In this document: positions 36,701 to 47,994 of the stretch, piece after piece
How positions within the stretch are numbered: the stretch's first letter is position 1
Layout: the number at the start of each line of letters is the position of its first letter
From: Lachnospiraceae bacterium
Lineage (GTDB): Bacteria > Bacillota > Clostridia > Lachnospirales > Lachnospiraceae
Length of the DNA: 64,000 bases
Direction: 5' to 3'
Assembly (NCBI GenBank): GCA_022792535.1
Contig: JAAWBG010000056.1
Span: 19,441 to 83,440 of the forward strand
Made by a program: the position numbers and the translations under genes
Notes under the pieces: generated by a model
The model's database searches: none
What the model saw: the letters and a program-made list of their open reading frames with translations, nothing else
Told to the model about the DNA's origin: nothing

Positions 36701-39700
36701 CTGTCCGCAGTGCTCTTGCCCTGGGCGGTGTTTTCAGAAGCTCATAAATGAATTGTTCATAATCTTCCGGTTCAATCCATGTAGTTCCGATTCGCACGTC
36801 GATTTCAGATGCGTCAAGATTCTCCGGCTGCACATTTTTCAGCGATTCCACATTTATACTGAATAACTCTGGTTTTTCCTTCCTGTAAACTTCCGCAATT
36901 CTTAACTTATCACGCACATTGCCGGTCAGATATTCATCCGCTGTTTTCCATCCCATATTCAGGTTGTCAGAGTCATATTCCGCAGGTTCCAGATACACAA
37001 GTCCCTCCAGCTCCTTTAAAAGAACCTCTCTTTTTACTTCCGACTCCATATCAGGTAAAAGCCTCCTGCCTTCTGGCAGGTCCTTCATATTTTTGCTGAT
37101 ATCCGGCTCATAAATACTTAACATAAACGGGATATTGACCGAACCAAACTCATTAACAGATACATTCAACGCCTCTACCGCAGTCTCCACATGCTCTATC
37201 TGATTCTTTGCGCGGATTGTCTGCCTGTAGAACATATCTGCTTTTTCTGCTCTCCCTTCTTCGTCTACAACTTCAAGAGAACATAACAGAGGATAATCTG
37301 CATCATCACGGAATGCCTGACCATTTCCTCTCCCGGTCAGCGGCCCGTATTTTTTCACATAAGTATCATACTTTTCATTCAGAAGTTTCTGCTGGCTTTC
37401 TAATTCCTCTTTGCTGCACCCTTCCACCTGGATAAAAATAAGCTGTCTTGTGATTGTGCGGATTTCATCCATATATCGTATGCGTTCCTCTGCCATAGCC
37501 GATACTTCCTTGTGGTACATAACAGAATTTTCACGGTAATAGAGTTTCCCATCTACAAAGGTGTAGGTGTAATTCTTTACATCAGGATCAGCCTCGATGA
37601 CGTCCTTTGTGCTTTCCTCCTCTCCTGCAAACTCCGCCACGTTGGTAATCCTGCCGGCAAGCTGTACTACTGCTGCTTCCAATGCTGATTTTAAGTCAAA
37701 GTTTTCATCGTGGTTGACACAGCTTGTGTATTTGCTGCCATTCCCAAACATGCGGATATCATACTCCATTGTTCCGAGCATCATTTCCGGATGTTCCACA
37801 AAATAAGAATTAACCGCTATGCCTTCCTCTGTTTTTCCAAGATGTACCCAGTCCGACTCCGACACAATTTTTCTTTCCCTTTTCTGCAGAAACAGGATGT
37901 CGCTGGTGACATCCGTTCCTGCGCTGTCCCTGAAAGCTGTATTGGGAAGCCGGATTGCCCCTAACAGTTCCGCCCGCTCCGCAAGATATTTCCTTACGGA
38001 AGGGTTCGCCTTGTCAAGCGTCCCTTTGCTTGTGATGAAGGCCACAATGCCTCCCGGTCTGACCTTATCCAGTGCCTTTGCAAAAAAGTAGTCGTGGATA
38101 CGGAAATTATTTTTTGTATATTTCGCGTCATAGAGCTTGTAATCACCAAATGGCACATTCCCCACTGCAACATCAAAAAAATTATCCGGGTACTGTGTTT
38201 CTTCAAATCCCATTACTTTTATCTGCGCTTTTGGATACAGCAGCTTTGCAATCCGCCCGCTGATGTCATCTTTTTCCACGCCATAAAGTCTGCTCTCCTG
38301 CATGGTCTCCGGTAATGTTCCAAAAAAATGACCGACGCCAAGCGCCGGCTCTAAAATACTTCCTTTTCGGAAACCAAATTTTTCCAATGCACTGTAAACT
38401 GCCTGTGTGATAACAGGAGAAGTGTAAAATGCTGTGTTGACACTTTCTCTTGCATTCTCATATTCTGATTGAGAAAGAAGTTCTTTCAACTCGACATACT
38501 CTTTCTGCCAGTTTTCGTTTCTTTCATCAAAAGCCTGCGCTATGCCTCCCCATCCTGCATACCGTGCAAGCACTTTCTGTTCTTCCGGCGTAGCTGTTCT
38601 GTCCTCATATTCTATTTTCTTTAACAGACGGATTGCCTCTACGTTCCACTGGTATCTTGTTTTCTGTCCGCCTTTTGGAAGTTCTTCGTCCTCAAAGCGG
38701 AAGTTCACTTTTTGCTGCCTGCCGGATAAATCAGTCAGTTTGTCATCAAACTTTTCCTGCTCTTCTGCCCCATCAATACTGACTCCCTCAAAGTCTGGCT
38801 CCTGCCGCATAAGTTCCTTATATTCATGGTATATCTCCATGAACCAGGGCATTGCTGCAAATGCTTCCGGCGCTTCTTTAAAACGTTCAAAAATTTCCTC
38901 TGTCAGGTAGTTGTTTTTCTCTATCATGTGCAGAATCAGGTCAGCACAGTAACGGTAATCCACACGTTTTTCTCCTTTTGTACCATCTGAACGTAGATAA
39001 GAAATATCAATTCCGTCTTTGTCCCTGCTGATTTTACACTTACCCCAGGAATTATTTGTGTATTCTGACATGAAGAAACCTTCCCTCTGCTCCCCATACA
39101 CACTTGCAAGAAACTCTGTCTTACTCTCCATGTTCATATTGGTGGTAAAGATATCATAAATCAGCGTCTTTACAGATATATACTGGATTTCTTCATTAAA
39201 ATATCTCTTTAATGGTTCTAACCAGAGATTTTCTTTCCCTTCTTCCTCCTTTTCAGAGATTCCCTGTACCATATCAGAGGTTTTCCGGTAAATAAATTCT
39301 GTTTTGTCCGGACTACGACTTGAAAATCTGTCATGTTCAAACTGCTGCTGCACTGAAAACGGAATCCTGTCATCTTTCTGAGATTTATCAGGCATCATCA
39401 CTTCTTCAAACAGAAAGTCATAGAACTGCCTTCCATGCCATACCGTTTCCCCGTCGCTTGCAATAATTTCATCATAAGCGTCGTCCCATGCAACCTCCAT
39501 TTGCTCCTGTATGCCTGTCAGTTCAAAAACCGTATCCAGGGTATCAAGACGCTTCTGCTGACGCTGCTCTGTATTCTCCGAAAAATACCTGTCCGCTTCT
39601 TCCTTCAGAATCTTTATCCATGCATTCATTGGGTATTTCTTCATAGCATCTTCTATTTCAGAATAAGGCGCATAGGTCTGGTATACACCATCCGCTATCA

Positions 39701-41759
39701 TACTGTTCACATAAGCCGCACAATCCCACCAGTCCAGTTCTGTTTTCCATTTCGTTCCTTCACCGTCATAATATTCAATAAAAACACCTTCCTTTGTCCG
39801 TTCAATATTACATCTGCCATACTGATTTTCAAAACGATTCTCTATGCTGTTCGCATAAGGATTTTTACAAAATACGGTTTCCAGAAATTGTACTTTATCA
39901 CTCATGGGCAGTTCTTTACGGAATACTTCATATAACAGCATGTTCGGAATCGGACTCCGGAAACTTTTCTGGAAAAATTCATCCATGGGTTCCTGCCACA
40001 CTGCCGCCGATACATTGTCAGAATCCAATGAATTGGGTGGGGTATAGTATGCCCCTGCCATAATCAACGCACTCAATTCACGCTCTATGGCTTTCCAGTT
40101 CACATAACCCTCTTTTTCTATCCCTCCCTCACGCCACTGGAAACGGATTCCTTTTGTTGAAAATGCATCATATCCGTGCAGTCCGTCTCCTTCCATGGGC
40201 CATCCTGCACCGCCCTGTCCGTATTCCTTACGGATTGCCTTTACACGCTCCCCTGAATCAGGAATATCCTGAAACATTGTATAAATGCGTCTTTTCCCAT
40301 GTTCATACCCGCTGCCCCGCATAAGCGCCTGTGTAATATACTCATGCGGCACAGTAAGCATCTGTTCCGGTTTCTGATAAGAATACTCCTCCGGCAATGT
40401 AATATTGCTATTCTGCGCAAATCGGGCAGAGAACTGCTCTTCATCCCTGTCCGTTGTGCCGGACGCAGGCGGCTTTGCTGCATATTTCCCTTCTGCGTCC
40501 GTGTACCTAAAAAAGGAAGCCTGTTCATGGCTTCCTTTCTGTGTATCAGACCCCCCTGAAGAATTGATTTCATTTAACTCCTGCTCAATTTCCCTGTCAA
40601 GCTCCGTTTTTCTGGTATTTTGTTGTACATCGTCCCCTAATGGAATTTCATCACGACTTCGTTCATCACGATTTCCTCTGCCTGCACCCTCGCCTGTTGA
40701 CGTAACTGCCACATCTCCATGGTCGAGTTTTCGTCCTTTGGCGGATTGTTTTTCAGGTAACTGCTTTCCAGTTTGTCCATCATCCGGTTTGCTTCCTCCT
40801 CCACTTCCTGCATCTTCTCCGCCAGTTTTCCGAATCTCTGCAGTGTCCGGTATCTGTCGTTGTGGTCCTCCTTCAGGTACTCCATCGCCCTCACTGCGAA
40901 CCTCCCCAGATTTGTCATGCTCACTGTTTCCTCCGGTGTTGTAAGATTGGGGTACAACATCCCGTCCGCTCCCTCGTGATACGTCATTGTTATCTCTGCC
41001 ATCTGCAATACTCCTTTCTTCCATCTGTATCAAGTCACTTGCAATTCCTCTCAGCACCTTACAGGATATATCGCTGAGCAGAGACCCTAAACGATAGATT
41101 TCCTCCTCTTTTGTAAATGCAGTAACAAAGGAGAAATCCTGTTTCTCAGCAGGAAGGTCAAAACCACATCTTGTAAATACCGCATACATAACGCTCCTTT
41201 TTAACGCTTCCTCCGCCGCAATCTCCTGCAATCTGCCATTTTCCATTACCTGTTTGTTTCCAACCAGGTTTGTAAACTCGGCAATACGTCCTCCAAATTC
41301 TGAGTCCATTATGACTCTGATTCGTTTTTCTGTAAAGTCTTTTAGAAAAGATTTATCAGATTCTTTCTCCTCTGTCAGAACAGTGCTCTCTTTTTCCTTT
41401 AACCATGCAGCATAGGTTTTTATGGTATCTCCGGTAAATTTCCACGTCAGACAGCTATCTTTACCCTTCGTATCTGATATATCAAAAACATACCGTATCT
41501 CCTGCTTTAAAGCCCTTGATGGAAATATTGCAATACTTCTGCTGCCACGTCTCACATACCGCCCTACTTTTTTCCATGTGTCAAAATCCGCAACCAGTGT
41601 TGCCCCTGGTCTTTGCATATAAATCATGAGAATATTATCAAATTCATAGCGGTAGAGCTGTCCGGTAAGCCTGCATATACTTTTCCATGCCTGTCCATTT
41701 CCGGTCACTTCATCCAGAGCAGCATCATACAGTTTCGATGTTTTCGTGTCTGCGCTCAT
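33732..41759 (-). CDS. giant N6-methylase/SNF2-like helicase fusion protein
   Basis: A 2,675-residue protein of the large ICE methylase-helicase class. The N-terminus ([21 protein letters not shown]) resembles ArdC-like ssDNA-binding antirestriction domains. A low-complexity linker is at about 270-420. A methylase core has '[13 protein letters not shown]' near residue 1140 and 'VGNVPFGDY' near 1200, a variant of NPPY. A superfamily-2 helicase follows: Walker A '[11 protein letters not shown]' near 1850, 'MVDEAHHF' near 2005, and '[11 protein letters not shown]' near 2355. Coiled coils end the protein. These proteins are thought to protect or process the incoming ICE strand; the exact activity is unproven. 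Confidence 0.9.
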   Translation of the reverse strand: MSADTKTSKLYDAALDEVTGNGQAWKSICRLTGQLYRYEFDNILMIYMQRPGATLVADFDTWKKVGRYVRRGSRSIAIFPSRALKQEIRYVFDISDTKGKDSCLTWKFTGDTIKTYAAWLKEKESTVLTEEKESDKSFLKDFTEKRIRVIMDSEFGGRIAEFTNLVGNKQVMENGRLQEIAAEEALKRSVMYAVFTRCGFDLPAEKQDFSFVTAFTKEEEIYRLGSLLSDISCKVLRGIASDLIQMEERSIADGRDNNDVSRGSGRDVVPQSYNTGGNSEHDKSGEVRSEGDGVPEGGPQRQIPDTAEIRKTGGEDAGSGGGSKPDDGQTGKQLPEKQSAKGRKLDHGDVAVTSTGEGAGRGNRDERSRDEIPLGDDVQQNTRKTELDREIEQELNEINSSGGSDTQKGSHEQASFFRYTDAEGKYAAKPPASGTTDRDEEQFSARFAQNSNITLPEEYSYQKPEQMLTVPHEYITQALMRGSGYEHGKRRIYTMFQDIPDSGERVKAIRKEYGQGGAGWPMEGDGLHGYDAFSTKGIRFQWREGGIEKEGYVNWKAIERELSALIMAGAYYTPPNSLDSDNVSAAVWQEPMDEFFQKSFRSPIPNMLLYEVFRKELPMSDKVQFLETVFCKNPYANSIENRFENQYGRCNIERTKEGVFIEYYDGEGTKWKTELDWWDCAAYVNSMIADGVYQTYAPYSEIEDAMKKYPMNAWIKILKEEADRYFSENTEQRQQKRLDTLDTVFELTGIQEQMEVAWDDAYDEIIASDGETVWHGRQFYDFLFEEVMMPDKSQKDDRIPFSVQQQFEHDRFSSRSPDKTEFIYRKTSDMVQGISEKEEEGKENLWLEPLKRYFNEEIQYISVKTLIYDIFTTNMNMESKTEFLASVYGEQREGFFMSEYTNNSWGKCKISRDKDGIDISYLRSDGTKGEKRVDYRYCADLILHMIEKNNYLTEEIFERFKEAPEAFAAMPWFMEIYHEYKELMRQEPDFEGVSIDGAEEQEKFDDKLTDLSGRQQKVNFRFEDEELPKGGQKTRYQWNVEAIRLLKKIEYEDRTATPEEQKVLARYAGWGGIAQAFDERNENWQKEYVELKELLSQSEYENARESVNTAFYTSPVITQAVYSALEKFGFRKGSILEPALGVGHFFGTLPETMQESRLYGVEKDDISGRIAKLLYPKAQIKVMGFEETQYPDNFFDVAVGNVPFGDYKLYDAKYTKNNFRIHDYFFAKALDKVRPGGIVAFITSKGTLDKANPSVRKYLAERAELLGAIRLPNTAFRDSAGTDVTSDILFLQKRERKIVSESDWVHLGKTEEGIAVNSYFVEHPEMMLGTMEYDIRMFGNGSKYTSCVNHDENFDLKSALEAAVVQLAGRITNVAEFAGEEESTKDVIEADPDVKNYTYTFVDGKLYYRENSVMYHKEVSAMAEERIRYMDEIRTITRQLIFIQVEGCSKEELESQQKLLNEKYDTYVKKYGPLTGRGNGQAFRDDADYPLLCSLEVVDEEGRAEKADMFYRQTIRAKNQIEHVETAVEALNVSVNEFGSVNIPFMLSIYEPDISKNMKDLPEGRRLLPDMESEVKREVLLKELEGLVYLEPAEYDSDNLNMGWKTADEYLTGNVRDKLRIAEVYRKEKPELFSINVESLKNVQPENLDASEIDVRIGTTWIEPEDYEQFIYELLKTPPRARALRTEWSSSGMQVKLNPYNMNWFIEGKWLDNSSVAATETYGTKRIDAYSIFEETLNLRTVTVRDRVDDSDGRYHYVVNKKETMIAREKQNQMKEAFQNWIFKEPERRKKYVDYYNETFNNIRLREYNGSHLTFPGMNPEIKLRDHQKNAVARILLGGNTLLAHCVGAGKTFTMMAACMEQRRLGLANKNVIVVPKSIVGQTAGEFMRLYPSANILVATERDFEKSRRKQFVSRIATGDYDCIIMSHSQFEKIPISGERKERMLQAQIQEISNAIDEVKAEKGERWSIKQMEAQKKKLDEQLKALTEESRKDDLITFEELGIDSIMVDEAHHFKNMSIFSKINNVSGISGTGSKKAMDMYLKCQYLNEINDGRGIVFATGTPVSNTMCELYVMQLYLQKNTLERMGIYHFDSWASNFGEVTTALELTVEGSGFRFKSRFNKFTNVPELMTSFREVADVQTPDMLNLPVPALRSGKPIIVESEPDWYVKQVMEEFAKRAEAIHAGGVEPSVDNFLKITGEARLLGTDARLLELDAPSNPDGKLNKVAANVAAEYFSGNREDKIGCQLIFSDIGTPKATWTPDWEERMINGGQFDIYNYLKTELVKQGIPAEEIAFIHDAKTDAQREALFRDMRSGRRKILIGSTDQCGTGVNVQAHITAMHHVDCPWKPSSIEQREGRGVRQGNENEEVAIYRYVTKGTFDAYSWSLVENKQRFISQIMTSRAVSRTCEDIDEATLSYAEIKAVATGNPLIKEKMQLENDVQRLRMLKSSYDSQRYSLQDNFMIRYPKLMKAAAEKLACVREDAKNAEDALISESDFAVTIDIAGKSTKFAERTDGGTVMLQEISKHKNGGITHIGSFKGFELLIEKNFIGVNYMVLRGKTDYKAELSTSPVGNMLKLENLCHGISSKVPELEKMLEQYQRDLEQAKEEYEKPFMQEEELKEKTARLNELNVQLDLEKEKVENVELCEKQDNEKAAEPGSDHMDYCSQPLGKEGR

Positions 41760-41762
41760 TTC

Positions 41763-42326
41763 TCATACCTCCAATATTGCCTCTCTGATATCCCTGCCAT
41801 CTATCTCATTCCCAAGACAGTCCCATCCTTCGTATTTCTGCCTCGCAAACAGTTCTATCCGTGGCAGGTCTCCGCACAGTTCCACAATACGCTCTCGTAT
41901 CTCATCCGGTTTTTTACTGTGTTCCATAATTCTTGCATCACATACCTGCGAAACAGATTTTGATACCCTCTTTGGCCTGCCCTTTGTTCCAAGAATACAG
42001 ATTTCTGAATTGGAACGTGTCCAGAAACCAAGCCCCATAAAAAATGTGTCTGCTTTTTTATTTCGTTTTACCCAGTTAAAACCGCAGGTCTTATAGGTAA
42101 ATCCCCATGATTCCATAACAGAAATCCCTTCCGGCAGACAGGGAAATGTAAGCCATAAAAAAAGGACACAGTCATTATCAGCTATGCTGTCAACTGGTAA
42201 TGACCGTATCGCATCAATGTTCATGGTATGGTAATGGTTTTCTGCGCTCCTGCCCTCTCCTTTTTTGGAATATACTTTATACTGCCATGGCGGGTCGGCG
42301 TAAATAATGTTATATTTTTTTCCCAA
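41763..42326 (-). CDS. MT-A70 family adenine methyltransferase
   Basis: A 187-residue methyltransferase with the catalytic 'ADPPWQYKVY' motif and the family's 'NHYHTM', 'LFLWLTFPCLPEG' and 'GFTYKTCGFNWVK' segments. It would methylate N6 of adenine in DNA using AdoMet. It sits 3 bp upstream of the giant methylase-helicase gene, so both are probably translated from one mRNA. Protection of ICE DNA from host restriction is the likely role (inference). Confidence 0.9.
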   Translation of the reverse strand: MGKKYNIIYADPPWQYKVYSKKGEGRSAENHYHTMNIDAIRSLPVDSIADNDCVLFLWLTFPCLPEGISVMESWGFTYKTCGFNWVKRNKKADTFFMGLGFWTRSNSEICILGTKGRPKRVSKSVSQVCDARIMEHSKKPDEIRERIVELCGDLPRIELFARQKYEGWDCLGNEIDGRDIREAILEV

Positions 42327-42331
42327 TATAC

Positions 42332-42706
42332 CTACTCCTCCTGAACCTTAATCAACGTGGAAAACAGCTTATATTCTTCCTTATCCATTTCCACAGCAAA
42401 GGAAACTGCATTCTCCATCCTCTTAGCCCTGTCTGCTGCCTTCTTTACTTTCTTTGCAAGACGTAAGAATACAAAATTTTCTTTGGCAAGCTCCATGCAT
42501 TTTTTAAAGTCCATTTCCATTTTCTCAATCTGTTCCTGCCTTCTCTGAATTTCTTCTGCAAGTTTTGTCTCAATTTCTTTTCTGTCTGTAATATCTATAA
42601 ATACCTCTGCTTTTGTCCTGCCGGAACGTTCCCATTCCTTATGCAGCAACTTCACCAGATACTCCATATTTTTAACTGCCTTTTTTCCTGTTACTACTCT
42701 GTCCAT
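42332..42706 (-). CDS. hypothetical coiled-coil ICE protein
   Basis: From ATG 42706 (GGAGG site) a 124-residue protein, highly charged, with a helical middle (DRKEIETKLAEEIQRRQEQIEKMEMDF) likely to be a coiled coil. No family recognised. The track start at 42784 runs through a leader hairpin and is unlikely. It lies within the conjugation operon, 5 bp before the MT-A70 gene. Confidence 0.7.
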   Translation of the reverse strand: MDRVVTGKKAVKNMEYLVKLLHKEWERSGRTKAEVFIDITDRKEIETKLAEEIQRRQEQIEKMEMDFKKCMELAKENFVFLRLAKKVKKAADRAKRMENAVSFAVEMDKEEYKLFSTLIKVQEE

Positions 42707-42722
42707 ATGCTTTCCTCCTTTT

Positions 42723-42740
42723 TGCCCTGCTCTTTGGGCA
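42723..42740 (-). promoter_or_regulatory. leader hairpin TGCCC-AAAGAGCA-GGGCA (third copy)
   Basis: It has the same AAAGAGCA loop as the two hairpins at 16478-16546, with the stem changed at the pairing position on both sides (TGCCC/GGGCA against TGTCC/GGACA). It lies just before the GGAGG site of the 42706 gene. An alternative hairpin, GGGCATAC-CT-GTATGCCC, overlaps it. Confidence 0.5.
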
Positions 42741-42817
42741 TACAGGTATGCCCCAGGCCGCCCTCTCTTGATACTTCGTGTCAATTCACCTTGTACCCGC
42801 AGGGTGCTCCCTCCTGG

Positions 42818-43423
42818 TCATCGTGATGGTCCTGTTTTCATGCCAAACTGGAACAGAGAAAACTGCCCGTTTTCATGCATCTGCCCCGGTTCTTTTCTTT
42901 TTTCATCAATTATTTTCATCATTTCTTCGGCACACTGGGCAAAAGACTCCAGATATCCCTCCGGTCTGCCTGCGTGGCGGCGCATTGTAATCAAATCTCC
43001 ATCCTTTATGGCTCTTGCAAGCCCGGAAACATACCCAAGCACGTTATAAAGACTTATCTGTTTTGCCTCTTTTTCCGACAGCATATCTTTGTTTGCAAAA
43101 AGATACAGAAAATTTGTGTCTGTGATATAGTGCTGTAATGCCTGTGCTGCACCGTCCTTTATCTCCCCTGTCCTTGCCATATAACTGCTCTTTATCTCCG
43201 GCGGTATTTCCCGGTAAAAAATTTCCGGGTATTTTTCATAATCTGTTCCATACTGCTCTATCATCTCGTTTTTATAATGCATGATGTGGTTTCTTACAAG
43301 GTTCATGTTCGTACCGTCCGCATGGAACGGATCACTGCCGCCATGTTCTTTCAGATATTCCCATTGTTCAAAAGACTTTGCCATTTCCGCTGCAAGGTCT
43401 TCTTTTTCTTTCTTTTTTCCCAT
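42818..43423 (-). CDS. hypothetical ICE protein
   Basis: From ATG 43423 (TAGGAG site, 10 bp after the hydrolase stop) a 201-residue soluble protein starting 'MGKKKEKEDLAAEMAKSFEQWEYL'. It is helical and charged, without membrane segments. Not recognised. The longer frame from 43552 reads through the hydrolase gene end and is not credible. Confidence 0.7.
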   Translation of the reverse strand: MGKKKEKEDLAAEMAKSFEQWEYLKEHGGSDPFHADGTNMNLVRNHIMHYKNEMIEQYGTDYEKYPEIFYREIPPEIKSSYMARTGEIKDGAAQALQHYITDTNFLYLFANKDMLSEKEAKQISLYNVLGYVSGLARAIKDGDLITMRRHAGRPEGYLESFAQCAEEMMKIIDEKRKEPGQMHENGQFSLFQFGMKTGPSR

Positions 43424-43433
43424 ATATCGTCTC

Positions 43434-45452
43434 CTATCTCGGCCTGCCTGTGAATACAATGGAAGACCGCCCCTGCACTGGCCTGTATACCACTCCCAGT
43501 CGTGTATTTGCTGCCTCCACCACTTTTCCATCACCCACATAAACAGCCACATGCGTGATATCCATAAACCGCCCGTTCCTGCTATAACTGTAAAATATCA
43601 AATCTCCCGGCTGCATTTCTTCATAGCTCACAAGCAGATTATTGTCATAACAGAATTTTCCTTCACTTGCCGCTGTATTGGAACCTTCATACATAATATC
43701 TACTCCGGCATTCTGCCAGGCATAGTATGCAAGAGAGCTGCAATCGTAGTAATTCCCACTGTCACGATATTCCTGACTGTATGGATAACCCACCTTTGAT
43801 AATGCAAACGCCACAACCTTCCTTCCGTTTTCATCAGAAATACTATCCAGAATTGCCTGATACTGCTCCGATGAAATCCCTTCCCCCGTATCACCGCTCT
43901 CTCCACCGCCAGTATATCCTGTCATTGCAAGATATTCCGGATTCATGAGCTGTGCAAGGACTTCCTGCTCTTTGGCATTAAAACCATATATGGAAACCAT
44001 GTCATAACACGTTTTCAGCTCCACATTGACTTCCTTAACCGTCATGGTAGTCGTATTGCCTTCTTCGTCTGTCTCCGTATCCGTTCTGCCGGAAACGGTA
44101 TAACTGCACATATCGTCAAAAATGGCTTTGAGATTCTGCTTTGCCTTATCTGTCATATCCGTTGCAGTGTCACCGTCCCCATGCTTTACCATATAGACCA
44201 TGAGTATGTCATAGAAATTATCTGGTGTACCGGAACCTTCAAAACCCACATAGATTTTTTCGCTTGTGTCATATCCGGCATAGTCCGCAAGTTCTGCATT
44301 GACTGCACCGTTAAATTCCGATACATATGCCGACAGGACCTCCTGTGTTGTCTCCCCTGACGATATGGACGGAAAGAATACCGCAAAGGGTGAATTATAA
44401 ATAACTGCTATGACAGCAATCATCGGAAATGCAATGAGTGCCACTACTGCAAACAATCCAGGCAGAAACAGCCCCACATACCGCACAATATACTTTGCCG
44501 CCATGGAAAAGCGCATCCGTACAATATCTTTTAAGGCTTTTCCAATGTTGTCCTGATTTTCTTTCTGCCGCAGCTTTGTCACAAACAGCCTTACCATTCG
44601 GTTTCCTGTGGAATTTTTCACATCGCGCCTGTCCATAACATTCCTGCCGATTATGCCATTTGTCCCTGTATCTGCCGCTGTTTTGGTCCTATATTTTGAT
44701 ATTTTTATTTTCTGCCCCGTCTCTTTGTCAATCTTATTTTCTACTGGCTGAGCAGCCTTCTCTGTGGTATTTACTGCACTTTTCTTCGTTTCCTTTTCCC
44801 TGTTATGACCATTGAGCTGCTTTTTCCTGATTTTCAGCTGCTTCTCTTTTACCGCTTTTGAGAGGCAAAGGTTCCTGCCAGCACTGACCGTACCTGCAAC
44901 AGGTTTCGCCAGCAAATCAGCTGTCCTGTATGCCTCATATACTTCATTTCCGCCATCCATATTATCTAAAACGGTCTTAGCCATTGCTGAACTGACAGCA
45001 GCAGATACCATGGGTTTCTTTTTGATTCGTTCTTCTGCTTTTGTTTTACAGTACCGGACGCGTATACAGTTCTCACTGTTCACAGACTTTTGGATTTTTC
45101 TTTCTGTCTCCTGTCTGTTCTGTGCATTTGTATCTCTGCCCTGTACAGTACCATTTTCTTTTTTGTTCTGCCCATTGTCGTTTTCGTCCCTGTACTCCAT
45201 TTTTCCTGCAGCGGTCTTTGTCTGCAATGTTTTTCTTTTATCTGTAACATGGACAGCACTCTTTTTTAACCTTATCTTCCTGTCCCCTGCAGCATCTTTT
45301 ATTTTTACAATTTGAATAGTCTCTGAACTATGCCGGACACCAGAAATATTTCTGCCTTTGTTTTTTCTTTCAGGCGTTCCCTTTATATGAAGTCCGGTCT
45401 TCTCTTTTGTGTGGATTACCATAGGTTTGTCATCCACTTTTTTAATGTTCAA
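43434..45452 (-). CDS. NlpC/P60 peptidoglycan hydrolase of the conjugation system
   Basis: A 672-residue protein. About 330 N-terminal residues are very basic and disordered; a membrane segment lies at about 335-360 (FLPGLFAVVALIAFPMIAVIAVIY). A middle lysozyme-like or stalk region follows, then an NlpC/P60 domain with nucleophile Cys in 'YYDCSSLAYYAW' (about 571) and His in 'DITHVAVYVG' (about 630). It would open the cell wall for the transfer channel, as TcpG/CwlT-type proteins do. Starts with TTG after GAGG. A 16-bp hairpin lies between it and VirB4. Confidence 0.88.
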   Translation of the reverse strand: MNIKKVDDKPMVIHTKEKTGLHIKGTPERKNKGRNISGVRHSSETIQIVKIKDAAGDRKIRLKKSAVHVTDKRKTLQTKTAAGKMEYRDENDNGQNKKENGTVQGRDTNAQNRQETERKIQKSVNSENCIRVRYCKTKAEERIKKKPMVSAAVSSAMAKTVLDNMDGGNEVYEAYRTADLLAKPVAGTVSAGRNLCLSKAVKEKQLKIRKKQLNGHNREKETKKSAVNTTEKAAQPVENKIDKETGQKIKISKYRTKTAADTGTNGIIGRNVMDRRDVKNSTGNRMVRLFVTKLRQKENQDNIGKALKDIVRMRFSMAAKYIVRYVGLFLPGLFAVVALIAFPMIAVIAVIYNSPFAVFFPSISSGETTQEVLSAYVSEFNGAVNAELADYAGYDTSEKIYVGFEGSGTPDNFYDILMVYMVKHGDGDTATDMTDKAKQNLKAIFDDMCSYTVSGRTDTETDEEGNTTTMTVKEVNVELKTCYDMVSIYGFNAKEQEVLAQLMNPEYLAMTGYTGGGESGDTGEGISSEQYQAILDSISDENGRKVVAFALSKVGYPYSQEYRDSGNYYDCSSLAYYAWQNAGVDIMYEGSNTAASEGKFCYDNNLLVSYEEMQPGDLIFYSYSRNGRFMDITHVAVYVGDGKVVEAANTRLGVVYRPVQGRSSIVFTGRPR

Positions 45453-45477
45453 TCCGCCTCATCCTCTTCTCCAAATC

Positions 45478-45514
45478 AAGCAGCGCCAAAATCCTTCAGA
45501 TTCTGGCGCTGCTT
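45478..45514. terminator. hairpin between virB4 and hydrolase genes
   Basis: AAGCAGCGCCAAAATC pairs with GATTCTGGCGCTGCTT (one mismatch) around CTTCA. On the plus strand a T tract follows; on the transcribed minus strand it does not, so it may be an mRNA stabilising or processing hairpin instead of a terminator. Confidence 0.5.
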
Positions 45515-45535
45515 TTTCAGACTTTTTCAATTATG

Positions 45536-47902
45536 CTATTTTTCCATTTTCTTTTCCATCGCGATTTTTTCATGGATATTGGTATTATACAGGTTATAGA
45601 GGTCTGTCCCTTTTTCAATGGTATTGTCAAACGGTATTACCACATTCCCGCACTTCATAAGGCCCATACCGCCTGATGTATTGGTAACAAAGCGCAGCTG
45701 TGCCTCTGACACGCCGATTACCTCTGCCATACGGGAGCTGTCCGTATTTGCCTGTTTTAAAAGTGCCACGAACTCAGAGTTTGCAAGCATGGTAGCCGCT
45801 GTGTAATTTTGCAGTAAGTCCACAATGTTCTGGGTAATTCCGGTACACAAACCTCCCTGTTTTCTCACCTTTTTCCACAACTGCTGTAAATACTTTGCGG
45901 AATACTCTGAATTTAACAGCACATGAAATTCGTCAATGTAAAGCCATGTTGCAATTCCTCTTTTGCCATTTGCAATAATGCGGTTTTGTATACTCTCCAT
46001 CATTACAAGCATGGTAATGGGTGACAACTCTGTGCCTAAATCACGGATTCCGTATACTGTAAAACGGTTGTCCACATCAACATTCGTCTGATGGTTAAAA
46101 ATATTTAATGAACCATTGACAAACAATTCCAGTGATAATGCTATATCCTTTGCCTCATCCTCCGGCTGGTCCATCAGTATCTCATAAAAATCTGACATGA
46201 TTGGCACATATTTCTCCCTGTTTCTTGCAATTTCAATGTAGAGCTTGCGTACACAGCGGTCAATAATAGATTTCTGCCTTGAATTAAGGTTTTCGCCCAT
46301 ACACTGTTCACACAGTCCCAGCATAAATTCCCCTTTTTCTCTTATCATGCCCTTACTGTCATTCAGGTCAAGACTCCATACATCCATATCAAGGGGATTC
46401 ACATAGTTATCCGTATAAGTTGACATATTCACCACCGTACCACCATAGGTCTGCGCAATGTCAAAATATTCATTCATCGGGTCGATAACAATAATTTCAT
46501 CATCACCGGAAAGAAAAACATTACCCATTTCCATTTTGCAGAAAAACGACTTACCGGAACCGGGAACACCAAATACAAACCCGTTACCATTAATCAGCTT
46601 TTTGCGGTTGCCGATATTGATATTTTTTGATACCTGATTGCTACCGTAATAACATCCCTGTCTGTCATTCAGTTCCTGTACATTAAAAGGCATAAGTACC
46701 GCAAGGCTCTGCGTCAGCATGGTGCGCATGGTTTCCACCTGTCTCACACCAATCGGCAGCGCAGTATTAAGCGCTTCCCTCTGCTTCAGATAATGTTCCT
46801 CTATCGTGACAGAATTACGCTTGCCTATGGTTTTTACTGTCTCCGCCATGCTGTCAAGTTCTTCTTTTGTACCTGCCATAAGAATGACCGTCACAGAAAC
46901 ATAATAAAGGCACTGGTCATTTTCTCTCACGTCATCCATAATTTCTTCAATTTCCTTTTTCTCAATCCGCTTGTTGTACGAGATTTCCGATGAAAAATCA
47001 TTGTTCCGGTTCCTTACTCGCTGCTGTCTGATAATATCTGACTCAATGCCAAGGTACTTCTTCTGCAAAATTTTCGTTGTTATATCTTTTGGAACTGGCA
47101 CAACATCAATACTTGTAATAGAATGTACCGGAAGGCTTGTAATCTCATTCAAAAAGCGGTCGGAAAGGCTGGATGGATATTTCTTAATAAACAAGGCACG
47201 GCAGAATTTCTTCTCATCCCTGAAATAATCTGGGTAAAACTGTATCATGCCATTACACAGGTCGTTACAGAAATCTGAACCAATCTTTTTCGTCTCCCTG
47301 ATGTCAAAATCAAAACTGTTTTCATCCCCCAAATGGTAATAGTCATACAGTATCTTGATGCGCTCATTACCGGACAGCGGCACAATCACTGCACCAAGTT
47401 CCCCGAACGCCTTATGCACCGCTGCTTCAATGGTTGCAAACTGTGCTTTTGCCTCCTCAAAATTCTTACGCTCAATGGTAATGGTAAGGTAACGCTCCTG
47501 TTCAATTCCCTGCCGGCCCTCATGAATTTTCTGTTCCATGATGTCATTGTAAATTTTACGAAAATCATTGTAAGCATCATCCTGTTTCTTTAAGAGCACA
47601 TAGTCTCTGAACTGTTCCATATCCTTGTTCTTATTATTGATTGTTATTTTAAAATTTACATCCAGAGAATTTAAAAATCTGCAGTAATGTTCAAAGACAT
47701 CAATCTGTTCCGTTTCATTTGTAGTGGTGTAATTGATGTCCTGAAAACGGTAACATTTTGAAAAGCGATTTTTTGCAACTTCAAAAATACCGTTCTCCGA
47801 CACTTTCATAATCTCAATCGTCTGCTGTATAGATTTCGGTGCCCTGTAAAGCGGTTCGTCCGCTTTTTTCAATTCCTTGAATCCGTCTGCAAATAAGCCC
47901 AA
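45536..47902 (-). CDS. virB4: VirB4/TraE-type conjugation ATPase
   Basis: A 788-residue ATPase that powers assembly and substrate transport by the type IV secretion channel. Walker A is 'FGVPGSGKSFF' near residue 447, Walker B 'TWLYIDEFHVLL' near 660, and 'GLCTGITQNIVDLL' is the typical sensor region. The N-terminal half is the VirB4 domain that binds channel partners. The start is TTG after AAAGGAGG. It overlaps a 41-residue membrane peptide ORF that links it to prgI. Confidence 0.93.
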   Translation of the reverse strand: MGLFADGFKELKKADEPLYRAPKSIQQTIEIMKVSENGIFEVAKNRFSKCYRFQDINYTTTNETEQIDVFEHYCRFLNSLDVNFKITINNKNKDMEQFRDYVLLKKQDDAYNDFRKIYNDIMEQKIHEGRQGIEQERYLTITIERKNFEEAKAQFATIEAAVHKAFGELGAVIVPLSGNERIKILYDYYHLGDENSFDFDIRETKKIGSDFCNDLCNGMIQFYPDYFRDEKKFCRALFIKKYPSSLSDRFLNEITSLPVHSITSIDVVPVPKDITTKILQKKYLGIESDIIRQQRVRNRNNDFSSEISYNKRIEKKEIEEIMDDVRENDQCLYYVSVTVILMAGTKEELDSMAETVKTIGKRNSVTIEEHYLKQREALNTALPIGVRQVETMRTMLTQSLAVLMPFNVQELNDRQGCYYGSNQVSKNINIGNRKKLINGNGFVFGVPGSGKSFFCKMEMGNVFLSGDDEIIVIDPMNEYFDIAQTYGGTVVNMSTYTDNYVNPLDMDVWSLDLNDSKGMIREKGEFMLGLCEQCMGENLNSRQKSIIDRCVRKLYIEIARNREKYVPIMSDFYEILMDQPEDEAKDIALSLELFVNGSLNIFNHQTNVDVDNRFTVYGIRDLGTELSPITMLVMMESIQNRIIANGKRGIATWLYIDEFHVLLNSEYSAKYLQQLWKKVRKQGGLCTGITQNIVDLLQNYTAATMLANSEFVALLKQANTDSSRMAEVIGVSEAQLRFVTNTSGGMGLMKCGNVVIPFDNTIEKGTDLYNLYNTNIHEKIAMEKKMEK

Positions 47903-47994
47903 ATCTGACCTCCTTTTCTATGCCAGCCAATCACTCCGGCTGCAGTTGCTATGGTTACAATAACAAACATGATTTTTCCTGTTCTCTTTTTCAT
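47869..47994 (-). CDS. 41-residue membrane peptide between prgI and virB4
   Basis: A short frame missed by the ORF track: MKKRTGKIMFVIVTIATAAG, then a further 21 residues. Its ATG overlaps the prgI stop as ATGA (47994-47991), and it ends inside virB4. A single transmembrane segment follows a basic head. The overlap arrangement is typical of real, translationally coupled genes. It may be a small channel component. Confidence 0.5.
   Translation of the reverse strand: MKKRTGKIMFVIVTIATAAGVIGWHRKGGQIWAYLQTDSRN

Noticed and set aside
45478-45514. Operon-ending terminator between virB4 and hydrolase
   Set aside because: No T tract on the transcribed strand and both genes belong to the same transfer module; read-through is more likely.
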